From positions 45,724-109,723 of the forward strand of contig NZ_VWVV01000027.1 of the NCBI RefSeq assembly GCF_009830945.1: a stretch of DNA of 64,000 nt, read 5' to 3'. The position numbers and the translations under genes were made by a program. The stretch comes from Nocardiopsis sp. FR4 (lineage in GTDB: Bacteria > Actinomycetota > Actinomycetes > Streptosporangiales > Streptosporangiaceae). Positions 23,797-32,188 of this stretch are shown here, piece by piece (within the stretch, counting starts at the first letter, position 1; each line of letters opens with the position of its first letter). Below the pieces are notes generated by a model. That model was not told the DNA's origin. It was given only the letters and a program-made list of their open reading frames with translations, and made no database searches.

Positions 23797-25053
23797 TCAG
23801 AATTCGGTACTGCAGAAGGGGGCGCGCGGCACGTACAGGGCGGTGTCCACGCTCGCCGCCGCGCCCGGGGTGTGCTCGACCGCCGCCCCGGCGTCCACGA
23901 ACCCGGTCAGGGAGCGCCGCCCCAGGTAGGCGGCGCCCAGGTGGGACACGTCCACGGTCAGGTCGGGGGCCGCGTCGGCGGCCTCCACCCGGGCCCCGCC
24001 GGGGCCGCCGCGCACCCGCCAGCGCCCCGCGTTCCAGGGCGCGTAGCGGTCGCCGACCTCCAGCACGGTGTCCACCCCGGTGGCGTAGGGCCGCTCGGAC
24101 AGCGCCCCGGGCACGTCCACCAGGCGCACCCACAACCCGTCGAAGCCGCGGCGCACCAGGCGCCGGGGGTCGGCCAGGTGCACGGTGAGGGGGTCGTCCT
24201 CGGGCAGGGCTTCGAAGGCCGTCTCGGCGATCAGGTCGCGGGAGAACAGGTGCTCGTACAGGGCCACGCGCGCGGCCGGGGTGGTGGAGACCAGGTCGGA
24301 CACCTCGATGCGCCCCTGGGCCAGGTCCTCCCCCCACCGGCCGAGGAGGCGGTGCAGCGCGTAGCCCGCGGGCCCGTCGGGGCCGCGCACCAGCGCCACC
24401 CGGACCCGCCCCGGCCCGGGTTTGGACCGCTCCCGCAACAGCTGGCCCCACCGGTTCGGGGAGCGGACGAACTCCCCCGCCCGGGCGGGCACGGCGCGCT
24501 GGTGCAGATCCTCCATCTCCTGGCGGACCTGGTCGGGTTCGGCCAGCTCCACGGTCAGCGCCGGGTCGCGGGGCGCGTCGGGGCGCAGCGCCGTGTGGGG
24601 GCGCTGGATGCTCGCCCGCACCTGGTGGAAGGCCATGCCGTAGCCGAACCGGGGGTAGATGCCGCTCTCGGAGGCCCACAGCACGGCCAGGTGCTCCCCG
24701 CGGGCGCGAACGTCGGCGAGCTGGCGGCGCATCATCGCGCTGAGCACCCCCCGGCGCCGGTGGGTGGGCCACACCCCCACCCCGGTCACGCCCGCGACCG
24801 GGCGCGGACCGCCGGGCATGGTCATGCGCAGACCGCAGGCCATGGCGGTGCCCACGATCCGCTCCCCGTCCAGGACGAGCAGGGTCCGGTCGTGCTCGGC
24901 CGTGGGATGGTCGCGCTCGCCCTCGACCACCTCCTGGGCGGAGACGTTGACGGCCTCGGCGAAGACCCGCAGCGCCTCGGGGTGTTCGGCCTCGCTCCCG
25001 ACTCGCACGGTCCACTCCCGGCCGCCGGGTCCCTGCGCTCGCACACCTGTCAT
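23797..25053 (-). CDS. Eis-like GNAT N-acetyltransferase (copy 2 of tandem pair)
   Basis: A 418-residue paralogue of the downstream gene with the same three-domain Eis layout, the same acetyl-CoA loop (TGVGVWPTHRRRGVLSAMM) and a C-terminal Phe (RAPFCSTEF). It is promoter-proximal in the pair. The paralogues diverge clearly in the substrate-facing central region (NRWGQLLRERSK here against AHWWDRLLRDD there), so they probably have different acceptors. The ATG at 25053 begins MTGVRAQGPGGREWTVRVG. The open frame continuing upstream to 25893 is antisense shadow across the AhpD-like gene. Confidence 0.88.
   Translation of the reverse strand: MTGVRAQGPGGREWTVRVGSEAEHPEALRVFAEAVNVSAQEVVEGERDHPTAEHDRTLLVLDGERIVGTAMACGLRMTMPGGPRPVAGVTGVGVWPTHRRRGVLSAMMRRQLADVRARGEHLAVLWASESGIYPRFGYGMAFHQVRASIQRPHTALRPDAPRDPALTVELAEPDQVRQEMEDLHQRAVPARAGEFVRSPNRWGQLLRERSKPGPGRVRVALVRGPDGPAGYALHRLLGRWGEDLAQGRIEVSDLVSTTPAARVALYEHLFSRDLIAETAFEALPEDDPLTVHLADPRRLVRRGFDGLWVRLVDVPGALSERPYATGVDTVLEVGDRYAPWNAGRWRVRGGPGGARVEAADAAPDLTVDVSHLGAAYLGRRSLTGFVDAGAAVEHTPGAAASVDTALYVPRAPFCSTEF
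24721..24818. repeat. 98-bp near-identical block, copy 2
   Basis: Partner of 23407-23504; see that entry. It encodes the same acetyl-CoA-binding loop. Confidence 0.8.
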
Positions 25054-25138
25054 GAACCCGAGCCTCTCAGCCGCGCACGGGGCGTGCCACTGATTTTCCG
25101 CCTGGTGGCACCCGTGTCGCCCGCCCCGCCGAGCGCGC

Positions 25139-26146
25139 TCAGCCGCCGTGGCGGGCCGAGGCCTCCAGGGCGGACCGGACCCGGTCGGTGGCGGTGAAGG
25201 CGCCCAGGGCGATGAGTCCGACCAGGTCGGCGTCGGTACCGCCGCCGGCACGCCAGTGCTCCACATGGGCGTCGCTGACCCGGTGGGGGGCCAGGGCCGC
25301 GCACAGCGCCAGGCGCGCTGCGGCCCGCTCGGTGCCCTGGAGCCCCTCCAGGTGCTCCTCGGGCCAGGCCCCTGCCAGGGGCGGCGGGGTGAGGTCGCCC
25401 CCGGCGACGACCGCGCGTACCCGGGCGCGGACCGCCCCGGGCAGGGGCAGGGCCTCGACGGCCTCACGCAGCGCGGTGTAGGCGGTACCGACCGGGCTCT
25501 GGCGCGCCCAGGCGGGCACGGGGCCCCGCACGGGCGGGAGCAGGGACAGGGAGCGGCCGGGCGCGACGGAGTCGCCTGGGCCCCGGCGGACGGCGCGGCC
25601 CAGGGCACGCCGGACCAGGCGCGAGTTCTGGGCGTTGGCGGGCAGGAGGCGTTCCTCCAACAGGGAGGTGACCACGCGGTTGATGAAGTGGGTGACCAGG
25701 GCGGTGCCCACGAAGGCGGCGGTGTGCTCGGCGGGGAAGGGCGCCGGGGGGAGCTCGCCGGGGGCGGCGGTGGCCGCGGCCCAGTCGGCGAGGGCGGCCC
25801 TGGCGGGGTCCCGGGGGCTGCGGCCCGCCCGCACGGCCTCGGCTGCGGTGTGCTCGCCCGCGGCGTGCCCCAGGGTCGTGTGTGCGTCGACACAGAAGGG
25901 GCAGCGGTTGGCCGCGGAGACCGCGGCGGCGACGAGCTCGCGGTCGGCGCGGGAGGCGGGTCCGGCGAGTTCGGCCTCCCGGAGCAGGGCCCAGACCGCC
26001 ACGAGCAGGGACGGAACCCGGGACAGGGTCATCAGGGGGCCGTCGGCGAGCAGGAACTCCTCACGGATCTGGGTGTAGGCGGCGGCGACCGGCCCGGTGG
26101 CCTCGCGCGGTGTGACAGGGGTGGTGTACCGGTAGATGCTGGCCAT
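25139..26146 (-). CDS. AhpD-like carboxymuconolactone-decarboxylase-family protein
   Basis: A 335-residue alpha-helical protein. The redox motif CPFCVDAHTTLGH (Cys82, Cys85, His89) is the CxxC-x3-H of AhpD-type alkylhydroperoxidases, giving disulfide reductase or peroxidase activity. The C-terminal half (LEGLQGTERAAARLALCAAL, then DLVGLIALGAFTATDRVRSAL) looks like a second helical CMD-like unit without CxxC, which would explain a length about double that of AhpD. It is divergent from a TetR gene with a 10-bp inverted repeat between them, suggesting inducible stress defence. The ATG is at 26146, with GGAGGAA about 8 nt upstream. Confidence 0.85.
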   Translation of the reverse strand: MASIYRYTTPVTPREATGPVAAAYTQIREEFLLADGPLMTLSRVPSLLVAVWALLREAELAGPASRADRELVAAAVSAANRCPFCVDAHTTLGHAAGEHTAAEAVRAGRSPRDPARAALADWAAATAAPGELPPAPFPAEHTAAFVGTALVTHFINRVVTSLLEERLLPANAQNSRLVRRALGRAVRRGPGDSVAPGRSLSLLPPVRGPVPAWARQSPVGTAYTALREAVEALPLPGAVRARVRAVVAGGDLTPPPLAGAWPEEHLEGLQGTERAAARLALCAALAPHRVSDAHVEHWRAGGGTDADLVGLIALGAFTATDRVRSALEASARHGG

Positions 26147-26175
26147 GGCTGGGGTTCCTCCGGGGAAGCGAAGCT

Positions 26176-26200
26176 TTATCGCAACTTTTTGTTGCGATAA
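26176..26200. promoter_or_regulatory. Perfect TetR operator between AhpD-like gene and tetR
   Basis: TTATCGCAAC (26176-26185) and GTTGCGATAA (26191-26200) are exact reverse complements around TTTTT. The repeat starts 30 bases upstream of the leftward gene and ends 45 bases before the rightward tetR, so it is well placed to repress both. Confidence 0.82.
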
Positions 26201-26244
26201 CTCAGCCTGCCGCACCGACAACCACCAAGCAACAAGGAGTTGCG

Positions 26245-26865
26245 TTGACTTCTGCCTCCCGACCCCTCGGCCGAGGCGCCAAGGTACGCGCCGCCGTCCT
26301 GGCCGCCACCCTGACCGAGTTGGGCGAGCGGGGCTACTCGGGCCTGAGCGTGGAGGGGGTCGCCCAACGCGCCGGAGTCCACAAGACCACGGTCTACCGG
26401 CGCTGGCGGGACCGCCAGAGCCTGGTGGTGGACGCCCTGGGGCAGGTCGTGGCCCAGGACGTCCCCATGCCCGACACCGGAACACTGGAGGGCGACCTGC
26501 GCGCGATGGCGCGCTCCCTGGTCGACGTGCTGGCCTCCCCCACCGGGGCGGTCATCGCCGCGATGCTCGCCGACGCCGTACGCATACCCGAGGTGGCCCG
26601 CGCCCGAGACCGCATGTTCGACGACCGGGTCGCCCGGGCCCGCCCGGTGGTCGAACGCGCCCGGGCCCGCGGGGAACTGCCCCCGCACACCGACCCCAGA
26701 GATCTGGTCCGCGCGCTGGCCGCCCCCGTCTACCTGCGCCTGCTGGTAACCGGCGACCCCCTGGACGCGCGGGCGGTGGAGGAGGCGGTGCGCTCGGCGC
26801 TCGCCGCCGCACGGCCCACGGGGAACCCGCCCGCCGCTCCCGCGTCCCCCCCAGCGGAGGGGTAA
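26245..26865 (+). CDS. TetR-family regulator
   Basis: A 206-residue regulator with the HTH GYSGLSVEGVAQRAGVHKTT followed by VYRRWRDRQSLVVDALG. The C-terminal domain (MARSLVDVLASPTGAVIAAM, then YLRLLVTGDPLDARAVE) is of the TetR_C_16 kind. The TTG start at 26245 is fixed by AAGGAG 6 nt upstream. Divergent from the AhpD-like gene with a perfect operator in between. The kinase gene begins 29 nt after its stop and may be co-transcribed. Confidence 0.88.
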   Translation: MTSASRPLGRGAKVRAAVLAATLTELGERGYSGLSVEGVAQRAGVHKTTVYRRWRDRQSLVVDALGQVVAQDVPMPDTGTLEGDLRAMARSLVDVLASPTGAVIAAMLADAVRIPEVARARDRMFDDRVARARPVVERARARGELPPHTDPRDLVRALAAPVYLRLLVTGDPLDARAVEEAVRSALAAARPTGNPPAAPASPPAEG

Positions 26866-26894
26866 CACCGCCCGCGGCGGGGCACCTCTTCCCT

Positions 26895-27989
26895 GTGACA
26901 CGTGCGACCACCTCCTTCCAGGCCCGATCCGACCGACGCCCCCGCGACGGGGAGCACCGACTCGTGGTGGGGGTGGACGCCGGAGGCACCGCCACCCGCG
27001 CCCTGGTCACCACCCTGGACGGAAGACGGATGGGCCTGGGCCACGCCCGGGGCGCCAACCCCAACGCCCACGGCGCCGACAGCGCCGCCGCCCACCTGGC
27101 CCAGGCCCTCACCGCCGCACTGGACACGGCCGGGCCCCGCTCACGCGAGTCCGTGGCCGCCGCCGTGGTCGGCCTGGCCGGAGCCTCCGCTCTGCGCGAG
27201 GAACACGTACGCGCCCGCATGGAAAGCGCCCTGGCCCAGGCGGGCCTGCCCCGGGTCCGCGCGGAGTTCACCGGCGACGACGAGGTGGCCTTCGCCTCGG
27301 GCACCCCCGCCCCCGACGGCACCGTCCTCATCGCCGGAACCGGGGCTATCGCCACCCGGATCGAGGGGCGGGCGCGCACACGCTCGGCCGACGGGATGGG
27401 CTGGCTGATCGGCGACGAGGGATCGGGGTTCTGGATCGGCCACCAGGCCGCCCGGGAGACGGCCCGGCAGCTGTCCCGGGGCGGGGCGCTCAGCCCGCTG
27501 GCCCGCGCGGTGGCCAAGCGGGTCATCCCGGGCCAGCGGCCCGCACCGGACCGCGCGCACCTGCCCGAGGAGCACGCCCGCGCCTTCGCGCGCACCCTGA
27601 CCGCCGCCGCCCCCGTCACCCTCGCCGCCCTGGCCCCGCTGGTCAGCCAGGCCCTCGAGCAGGGCGACCCCGCCGCCGAGGTGATCGTGGAGGCCGCCGC
27701 CGGACACCTGGCGCACTCGGTGCACCATGTGCGCAACCCGGGCGAGCGCCAACCCGTGGTCCTCGCGGGCGGGGTGCTCACCGGATCGGAACCGGTCCGC
27801 GCGGCGCTGATGCGCAAGCTGACCCTGGGCGCGGCCGGGTCCGCGATCACCCTGGCCGGGTGCACGGCGGGCGGGGCGGCCTGGCTGGCGGCCCTGCGGG
27901 CGGGTGCGCCCGAGCACGACCGCCGCCTGCACGCGGTCTTCACCCGCACCGACCGCGATCCGGGCCAGGACCGCACCGACGCGGCGTGA
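26895..27989 (+). CDS. BadF/BadG-type ATPase, N-acetylglucosamine-kinase-like
   Basis: A 364-residue ASKHA-fold kinase. The phosphate-1 motif is LVVGVDAGGTATRALVTTLDG. Other family blocks are AAVVGLAGAS, VLIAGTGAIATRI and the signature GWLIGDEGSGFWIGHQAARE. These are the motifs of eukaryotic-type GlcNAc kinases within the BadF/BadG family, which phosphorylate amino sugars using ATP. The GTG at 26895 is taken as the start because it opens just before the conserved first strand; there is no strong ribosome binding site. It is followed by a strong hairpin. A role in recycling cell-wall or chitin amino sugars is inferred. Confidence 0.87.
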   Translation: MTRATTSFQARSDRRPRDGEHRLVVGVDAGGTATRALVTTLDGRRMGLGHARGANPNAHGADSAAAHLAQALTAALDTAGPRSRESVAAAVVGLAGASALREEHVRARMESALAQAGLPRVRAEFTGDDEVAFASGTPAPDGTVLIAGTGAIATRIEGRARTRSADGMGWLIGDEGSGFWIGHQAARETARQLSRGGALSPLARAVAKRVIPGQRPAPDRAHLPEEHARAFARTLTAAAPVTLAALAPLVSQALEQGDPAAEVIVEAAAGHLAHSVHHVRNPGERQPVVLAGGVLTGSEPVRAALMRKLTLGAAGSAITLAGCTAGGAAWLAALRAGAPEHDRRLHAVFTRTDRDPGQDRTDAA

Positions 27990-27997
27990 ACCACACG

Positions 27998-28027
27998 GCG
28001 CCGACCCGTGTTGCCCCGGGTCGGCGC
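27998..28027 (+). terminator. Hairpin terminator after the kinase gene
   Basis: Arms 27998-28008 and 28017-28027 pair perfectly over 11 bp with an 8-base loop, starting 9 bases after the kinase stop. Confidence 0.72.
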
Positions 28028-28048
28028 GTACCCTACGGTAGAGAAGAC

Positions 28049-28067
28049 TTAGGGTTGGCTAACCTGA
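28049..28067 (+). promoter_or_regulatory. Iron box (IdeR/DmdR1-type operator)
   Basis: TTAGGGTTGGCTAACCTGA matches the 19-bp actinobacterial iron-box consensus TTAGGTTAGGCTAACCTAA at 16 positions. It ends 20 bases before the start of the siderophore-interacting protein, where Fe2+-loaded IdeR/DmdR would block transcription. Confidence 0.85.
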
Positions 28068-28086
28068 CAAGAACCGAGGGGGCGCT

Positions 28087-28938
28087 GTGGCACAGCGGCA
28101 GGGACGCGGGAACAGAACCGTCCACACCGGACGGGTGGAGAGCGTCGAGCGCCTCACGCCCCACATGATCCGCGTCGTCCTGGGCGGCGAGGGCCTGGCC
28201 GCCTTCACCACCCGGGGCCACACGGACAGCTACGTCAAACTCCTCTTCCCCCCGCCCGCCCCCGGCGACCCCGAACCCTACGACCTGGACCGGGTCCGCG
28301 CCGAACGCCCCCGCCAGGAGTGGCCCGTCACCCGCACCTACACCGTGCGCGCCTGGGATCCCCGCGCCCGCAGGCTCACCCTGGACTTCGTCCACCACGG
28401 CGACACCGGCCTGGCCGGCCCCTGGGCGGCCTCCGCCCGGCCCGGCGACCGCCTGCGCCTGCTCGGCCCCGGCGGCGGCTACGCCCCCGACCCCGACGCC
28501 GACTGGCACCTGCTGGCCGGGGACGAGAGCGCCCTGCCCGCCATCGCCGCCACGCTCGAACACCTGCCCGCCCACGCCCGCGCCCACGTGTTCGCGGAGG
28601 TCGCCGGCCCCCGCGAGGAACAGGACCTGGCCGGCGGCCCCCACGTGCGCGTGACCTGGCTGCACCGCGCCGACCGCCCCGTGGGCGCCGCCCTGGTCGA
28701 GGCCGTACGCGCCCTCGACTTCCCCCCGGGCACCGTCCAGGCCTTCGTCCACGGCGAGGCCGGGTTCGTCCGCGACCTGCGCCGCCTGCTGCGCGTGGAA
28801 CACCGCCTGCCCAAGGAGCGCCTGTCGGTGTCGGGCTACTGGCGGCTGGGCCGCGACGAGGACGGCTGGCAGAGCTCCAAGGCGGAGTGGAACCGCGACG
28901 TGGAGGCCGAGGAGGAGGCCGCCCTGACCGGGGCCTGA
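28087..28938 (+). CDS. Siderophore-interacting protein (FAD-dependent ferric-siderophore reductase)
   Basis: A 283-residue flavin reductase that releases iron from imported ferric siderophores in the cytosol. It has an N-terminal FAD-binding barrel (RVESVERLTPHMIRVVLGGE, with the FAD motif RTYTVRAWD) and a C-terminal NAD(P)H domain (LLAGDESALPAIAATLE, then FVHGEAGFVRDLRR). The signature tail SGYWRLGRDEDGWQSSKAEW is characteristic of SIP proteins. The GTG start follows GAGGGGG. The iron box directly upstream gives strong support for iron-starvation induction. No siderophore biosynthesis or uptake genes are adjacent, so the partner siderophore is unknown. Confidence 0.94.
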   Translation: MAQRQGRGNRTVHTGRVESVERLTPHMIRVVLGGEGLAAFTTRGHTDSYVKLLFPPPAPGDPEPYDLDRVRAERPRQEWPVTRTYTVRAWDPRARRLTLDFVHHGDTGLAGPWAASARPGDRLRLLGPGGGYAPDPDADWHLLAGDESALPAIAATLEHLPAHARAHVFAEVAGPREEQDLAGGPHVRVTWLHRADRPVGAALVEAVRALDFPPGTVQAFVHGEAGFVRDLRRLLRVEHRLPKERLSVSGYWRLGRDEDGWQSSKAEWNRDVEAEEEAALTGA

Positions 28939-28951
28939 GCCCGCAGCTTGC

Positions 28952-30310
28952 TCACATCCGCAGCCCCTCCAGGGCGATGAGGTAGGCCTCGTTGTAGGTC
29001 GGGAACTGCGGGATCGTATCGGCCAGCACCGCCACCGGCAGGCCCGTGCGGATGGCGAGCGCGGCGGTGTGGATCCACTCCCCCGCCATCGCCCCGAACG
29101 CCCAGGCGCCCACCAGCACCCCGCGCCCGCGGTCGGCCACCAGACCCAGGGTCCCGCGCGGTTCGGTCTCGTAGGTCCAGGGCCGGGCCAGGCTCCGGGC
29201 CAGGTCGACCTCGGAGGTGACGGTGTCGATCCCCGCCCGTCCGGCCTGCTCCTCGGTCAGCCCCACCCCCGCGGCCTCGGGCGAGGTGAAGACCACGCGC
29301 GGCACCGCGGTGTAGTCGGCGGTGCGGTCCCCGCCCAGGATGTTGTCGGCCACCACCCGCCCCTGGTACTTGGCCACGTGGGTGAACAGCGCCCGTCCGG
29401 TGGCGTCTCCCACCCCCCACAGCCCCGGCGCCGCCCGGCAGCGCTCGTCCACCACCAGGGCGGAGGAGTCCACCCGCACGCCCGCCTCCTCCAGGCCCAG
29501 CCCGTCGGTGCGCGGGCGCCGCCCGGTGGCCAGCACCACCACGTCGGCCTCCACCGTCCGGCCGCCCTCCAGCACGGCCCGCACCCCCGCGCCCCCGCGG
29601 GCCACCGAGGAGACCTCGCTGCCCAGCAGCACGGTGACCCCGTCGCGCTCGAACTGGTCGGCGACCAGCTCACCCAGCCGCGGATCCTCCCGGTCCAACA
29701 GGCGCGGACCCCGCTGGACCAGCGTGACCCGGGTGCCCATCCGGGCCAGGAACTGGCCCAGCTCCACCCCCACTGCGCTACCGCCGACCACCAGCGCGCG
29801 GCCGGGGATCTCGGTGAGCGTGGTCGCCTCCCGGTTGGTCCACACCAGTGAGGAGTCCAGGTCCTCCAGTCCCCTGATCGGCGGATCGGCGGCCCGCGAA
29901 CCGGTGGCCACCACCACGTGGTCGGCGGTCAGCTCGGTGCCGCCCGCCTCCACCCGCCAGGGGTCGCACCCGACCACGCGCGCCTGCCCCCGCACCACCA
30001 GGGCACCCTGGTCGCGGTAGCCCCGTTCCTGCGCGGAGTCGTCGAGGTGGCGGATCATCCGGTCCCGGTAGGCGCGCAGTCCCGCCCAGTCCAGGTCCGG
30101 TCGGCCCACGCCGGCCGCGCCCTCGGCCTCCTGGCGCACCTCCGGTGGGCGCAGCAGCACCTTGGTGGGGACGCACGCCCAGTAGGCGCACTCCCCGCCG
30201 ATGAGCTCGCGTTCGACGACCGCCACCCGTTTGCCCGCCTCGAGCAGGCGTCCGGCGACGGTCTCCCCGCCCGGGCCCATGCCGATGACGACCGCGTCCA
30301 TGTGTTCCAT
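28952..30310 (-). CDS. FAD/NAD(P) disulfide-oxidoreductase-family protein lacking the C-terminal His-Glu base
   Basis: A 452-residue flavoprotein with the fold of dihydrolipoamide and mercuric reductases. FAD motif VVIGMGPGGETVAGRLLEAG, redox cysteines Cys41 and Cys46 in GGECAYWACVPTK, NAD(P) motif ALVVGGSAVGVELGQFLARMG, and second FAD motif GLWGVGDATG. The dimer-interface motif that normally supplies His-Glu (HPTxxE) reads QFPTYNE, so the acid-base His is missing. Lipoamide or glutathione reductase activity is therefore unlikely. Candidates are quinone, tellurite or metal reduction. The ATG at 30310 follows GAGGAC; another ATG lies 9 nt on. Confidence 0.88.
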   Translation of the reverse strand: MEHMDAVVIGMGPGGETVAGRLLEAGKRVAVVERELIGGECAYWACVPTKVLLRPPEVRQEAEGAAGVGRPDLDWAGLRAYRDRMIRHLDDSAQERGYRDQGALVVRGQARVVGCDPWRVEAGGTELTADHVVVATGSRAADPPIRGLEDLDSSLVWTNREATTLTEIPGRALVVGGSAVGVELGQFLARMGTRVTLVQRGPRLLDREDPRLGELVADQFERDGVTVLLGSEVSSVARGGAGVRAVLEGGRTVEADVVVLATGRRPRTDGLGLEEAGVRVDSSALVVDERCRAAPGLWGVGDATGRALFTHVAKYQGRVVADNILGGDRTADYTAVPRVVFTSPEAAGVGLTEEQAGRAGIDTVTSEVDLARSLARPWTYETEPRGTLGLVADRGRGVLVGAWAFGAMAGEWIHTAALAIRTGLPVAVLADTIPQFPTYNEAYLIALEGLRM

Positions 30311-30518
30311 AGGTCCTCACTCCGCCCGTGTTCCGGTGGTCCCCTCCCCCGATGGTGTCCCCCGCCCGGGACGCGGGGAAGACCCGACACACCCCGCCGC
30401 CCGGCGCACCGGAGCCGCGCCGCACCCCGCGCGGTTGGGCGGCACGCCGCCCACGTGGTGAAATATTCGGTCGGCACCCGCCCCACCCGAGAGGAACAGC
30501 CTTCCCCGGCGCACCCGC

Positions 30519-31151
30519 ATGTCCACGCAGACCCTCATCCTCGTCCTCGACCTCGTCGGCATCCTGGCCTTCGCCATCGACGGGTCGCTGACCGCCATAC
30601 GCACCGCGCGCGTGGACATCGTCGGCGTCATGGTCCTGGGCGTGGTGACCGCCCTGGGCGGCGGCGTCATCCGCGACCTGCTGCTCGGCGTCACCCCCGC
30701 CACCTTCCAGGACTGGCGCTACGTCTGCACCGCCATGCTGGGCGCCACCGCCGCGTTCTTCCTCAGCCGCCAGCTCACCCACCTGGCCAAACCGATCCTG
30801 GTCTTCGACGCGGCCGGTCTGAGCCTGTTCGCCGTCATCGGTGCGACCAAGGCCCTCGAACTCGGGTTCGGCCCCCTTCAGGCCGCCCTCCTGGGCGCGG
30901 TGACCGGGGTGGGCGGCGGCACCATCCGCGACGTCCTGCTCAACCGCGTCCCCACCGTGCTCAGCGCCAACTCGCGCCTGTACGCCGTCCCGGCCCTGCT
31001 GGGCGCGGGCCTGGTCGCCGCCTGCGCCACCGTCGGCCTGACCGGGGGACGGATCGCCGTGGTCGGGGCCCTGCTGTGCTTCGGCGTGCGCCTGCTGTCC
31101 CTGCTCTACCGCTGGAGCGCGCCCCGGCCCCCGGGCGCCCCGCCCCTGTGA
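30519..31151 (+). CDS. TRIC/UPF0126-family cation channel protein
   Basis: A 210-residue membrane protein with two tandem UPF0126 repeats of three helices plus a seventh helix, the layout of prokaryotic trimeric intracellular cation (TRIC) channels. Each repeat carries the hinge motif: GGGVIRDLLLG and GGGTIRDVLLN, with paired LAFAIDGSLTAIRTARVD and LSLFAVIGATKALELGFG helices. Likely a K+-permeable channel. The start is placed at the ATG before TLILVLDLVG. GAGAGGA lies about 25 bases upstream, so the ribosome binding site is not convincing. Monocistronic. Confidence 0.9.
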   Translation: MSTQTLILVLDLVGILAFAIDGSLTAIRTARVDIVGVMVLGVVTALGGGVIRDLLLGVTPATFQDWRYVCTAMLGATAAFFLSRQLTHLAKPILVFDAAGLSLFAVIGATKALELGFGPLQAALLGAVTGVGGGTIRDVLLNRVPTVLSANSRLYAVPALLGAGLVAACATVGLTGGRIAVVGALLCFGVRLLSLLYRWSAPRPPGAPPL

Positions 31152-31160
31152 GCGGCCCGC

Positions 31161-32090
31161 TCACCCCGGCCCGGCCGCCGGGCCCCCGGGCCCCAGGGCC
31201 CGGGCCGCCACACCGCGCAGAATGGTGACCATGGCGGGTACCGGTTCGGGCGGGCGGCGCCGGTGCACGGCGTAGATCTCCCGGGCCAGCCGCACCTGCC
31301 GCAGCGGACGGCTCACCCACCCCGTCCCGCGCGCCGAGGCCAGGATGCTCAACGGGATCAACGCCACCCCCACACCCGCCTCGATCAACGCCAGCGCCAC
31401 CTCGTAGTCACGCGTCTCGTAGGCCACCGTCAGGCGCACCCCCGCGGCGGCCGCCGCGGTGTCCAGGCTGATCCGGTTGTGGATGCCCGGGGCGCCGCAG
31501 ATCCACTCCTGGTCCGCCAGCTCGGCCAGCGAGGGGTCGCGGTCGGTGTACGGGTGCCCCCGGGGCAGCGTCACCAGCAGCGGATCCACCAGGACCCTCT
31601 CCCGGTGCAGCCCTCCGGCCCGGGGCAGGGGCACCGCCGGGTAGCGGTGGGTCACCAGCAGGTCCAGCTCGCCGGAGGTGACCAGGTCATACCCCCCGGG
31701 AGGCTCGATGTCGGCCAACGACAGGCGCACCTGGGGGTGTTCGTGGCCGAAGGCGGCGAGCGTGGCGGGCAGCAGAACCTTGCCCGCGCTGGCGAAGGCC
31801 CCCAGGGACAGGCGCTCGGGAGCCGCCCCGACCAGCGCCCGCACCGCTGCCTCCGCGTCACGCAACTCCCCCAGCACCCGCTCACCGTAGGCGAGCAGGA
31901 CCCGGCCCTCCTCGGTGAGCGTGGCGCCGGTGCGACCGCGCTCGACCAGACGGCAGCCCAGCTCGCGCTCCAACTTGGTCAGCTGCTGCGACAGCGCGGG
32001 CGGGGTGAAGGAGAGCCGCTCGGCCGCCGCAGCGATCGACCCCGCGTGCGCGATCTCCACCAGCACCCGCAACCGGTTGGCGTCCAGCAC
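31161..32090 (-). CDS. LysR-family transcriptional regulator
   Basis: A 309-residue regulator. N-terminal HTH (LRVLVEIAHAGSIAAAAERL, then SFTPPALSQQLTKLERELG) and a LysR substrate-binding domain (ERLSLGAFASAGKVLLPATL and following). GTG start at 32090, with GGGAG 5 nt upstream. Transcribed divergently from a threonine-dehydratase-like gene across a 98-base AT-rich region containing AACTTTAAGTT (32150-32160). Most LysR proteins with this arrangement activate the divergent enzyme gene in response to its substrate. Confidence 0.9.
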   Translation of the reverse strand: MLDANRLRVLVEIAHAGSIAAAAERLSFTPPALSQQLTKLERELGCRLVERGRTGATLTEEGRVLLAYGERVLGELRDAEAAVRALVGAAPERLSLGAFASAGKVLLPATLAAFGHEHPQVRLSLADIEPPGGYDLVTSGELDLLVTHRYPAVPLPRAGGLHRERVLVDPLLVTLPRGHPYTDRDPSLAELADQEWICGAPGIHNRISLDTAAAAAGVRLTVAYETRDYEVALALIEAGVGVALIPLSILASARGTGWVSRPLRQVRLAREIYAVHRRRPPEPVPAMVTILRGVAARALGPGGPAAGPG

Positions 32091-32188
32091 GAACTCTCCC
32101 TACAACAAAGCTCGGCACAAAGCTTCGCTTACCCTTCCTTAGCAAGCCCAACTTTAAGTTAACCACCGGTAGGGGCAGAGTGAGAGCT
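32091..32188. promoter_or_regulatory. Divergent LysR-controlled promoter region
   Basis: An AT-rich island in high-GC surroundings, with AACTT-T-AAGTT at 32150-32160 and the repeated element CAAAGCT (32106-32112) / CAAAGCTT (32117-32124). These are candidate LysR contact sites. Exact boxes cannot be fixed by eye. Confidence 0.45.

Noticed and set aside
30317..30703. A 128-codon minus-strand frame opposite the TRIC gene start
   Set aside because: Arg/Ser/Thr-rich shadow sequence with no domain. The TRIC frame is strongly supported.
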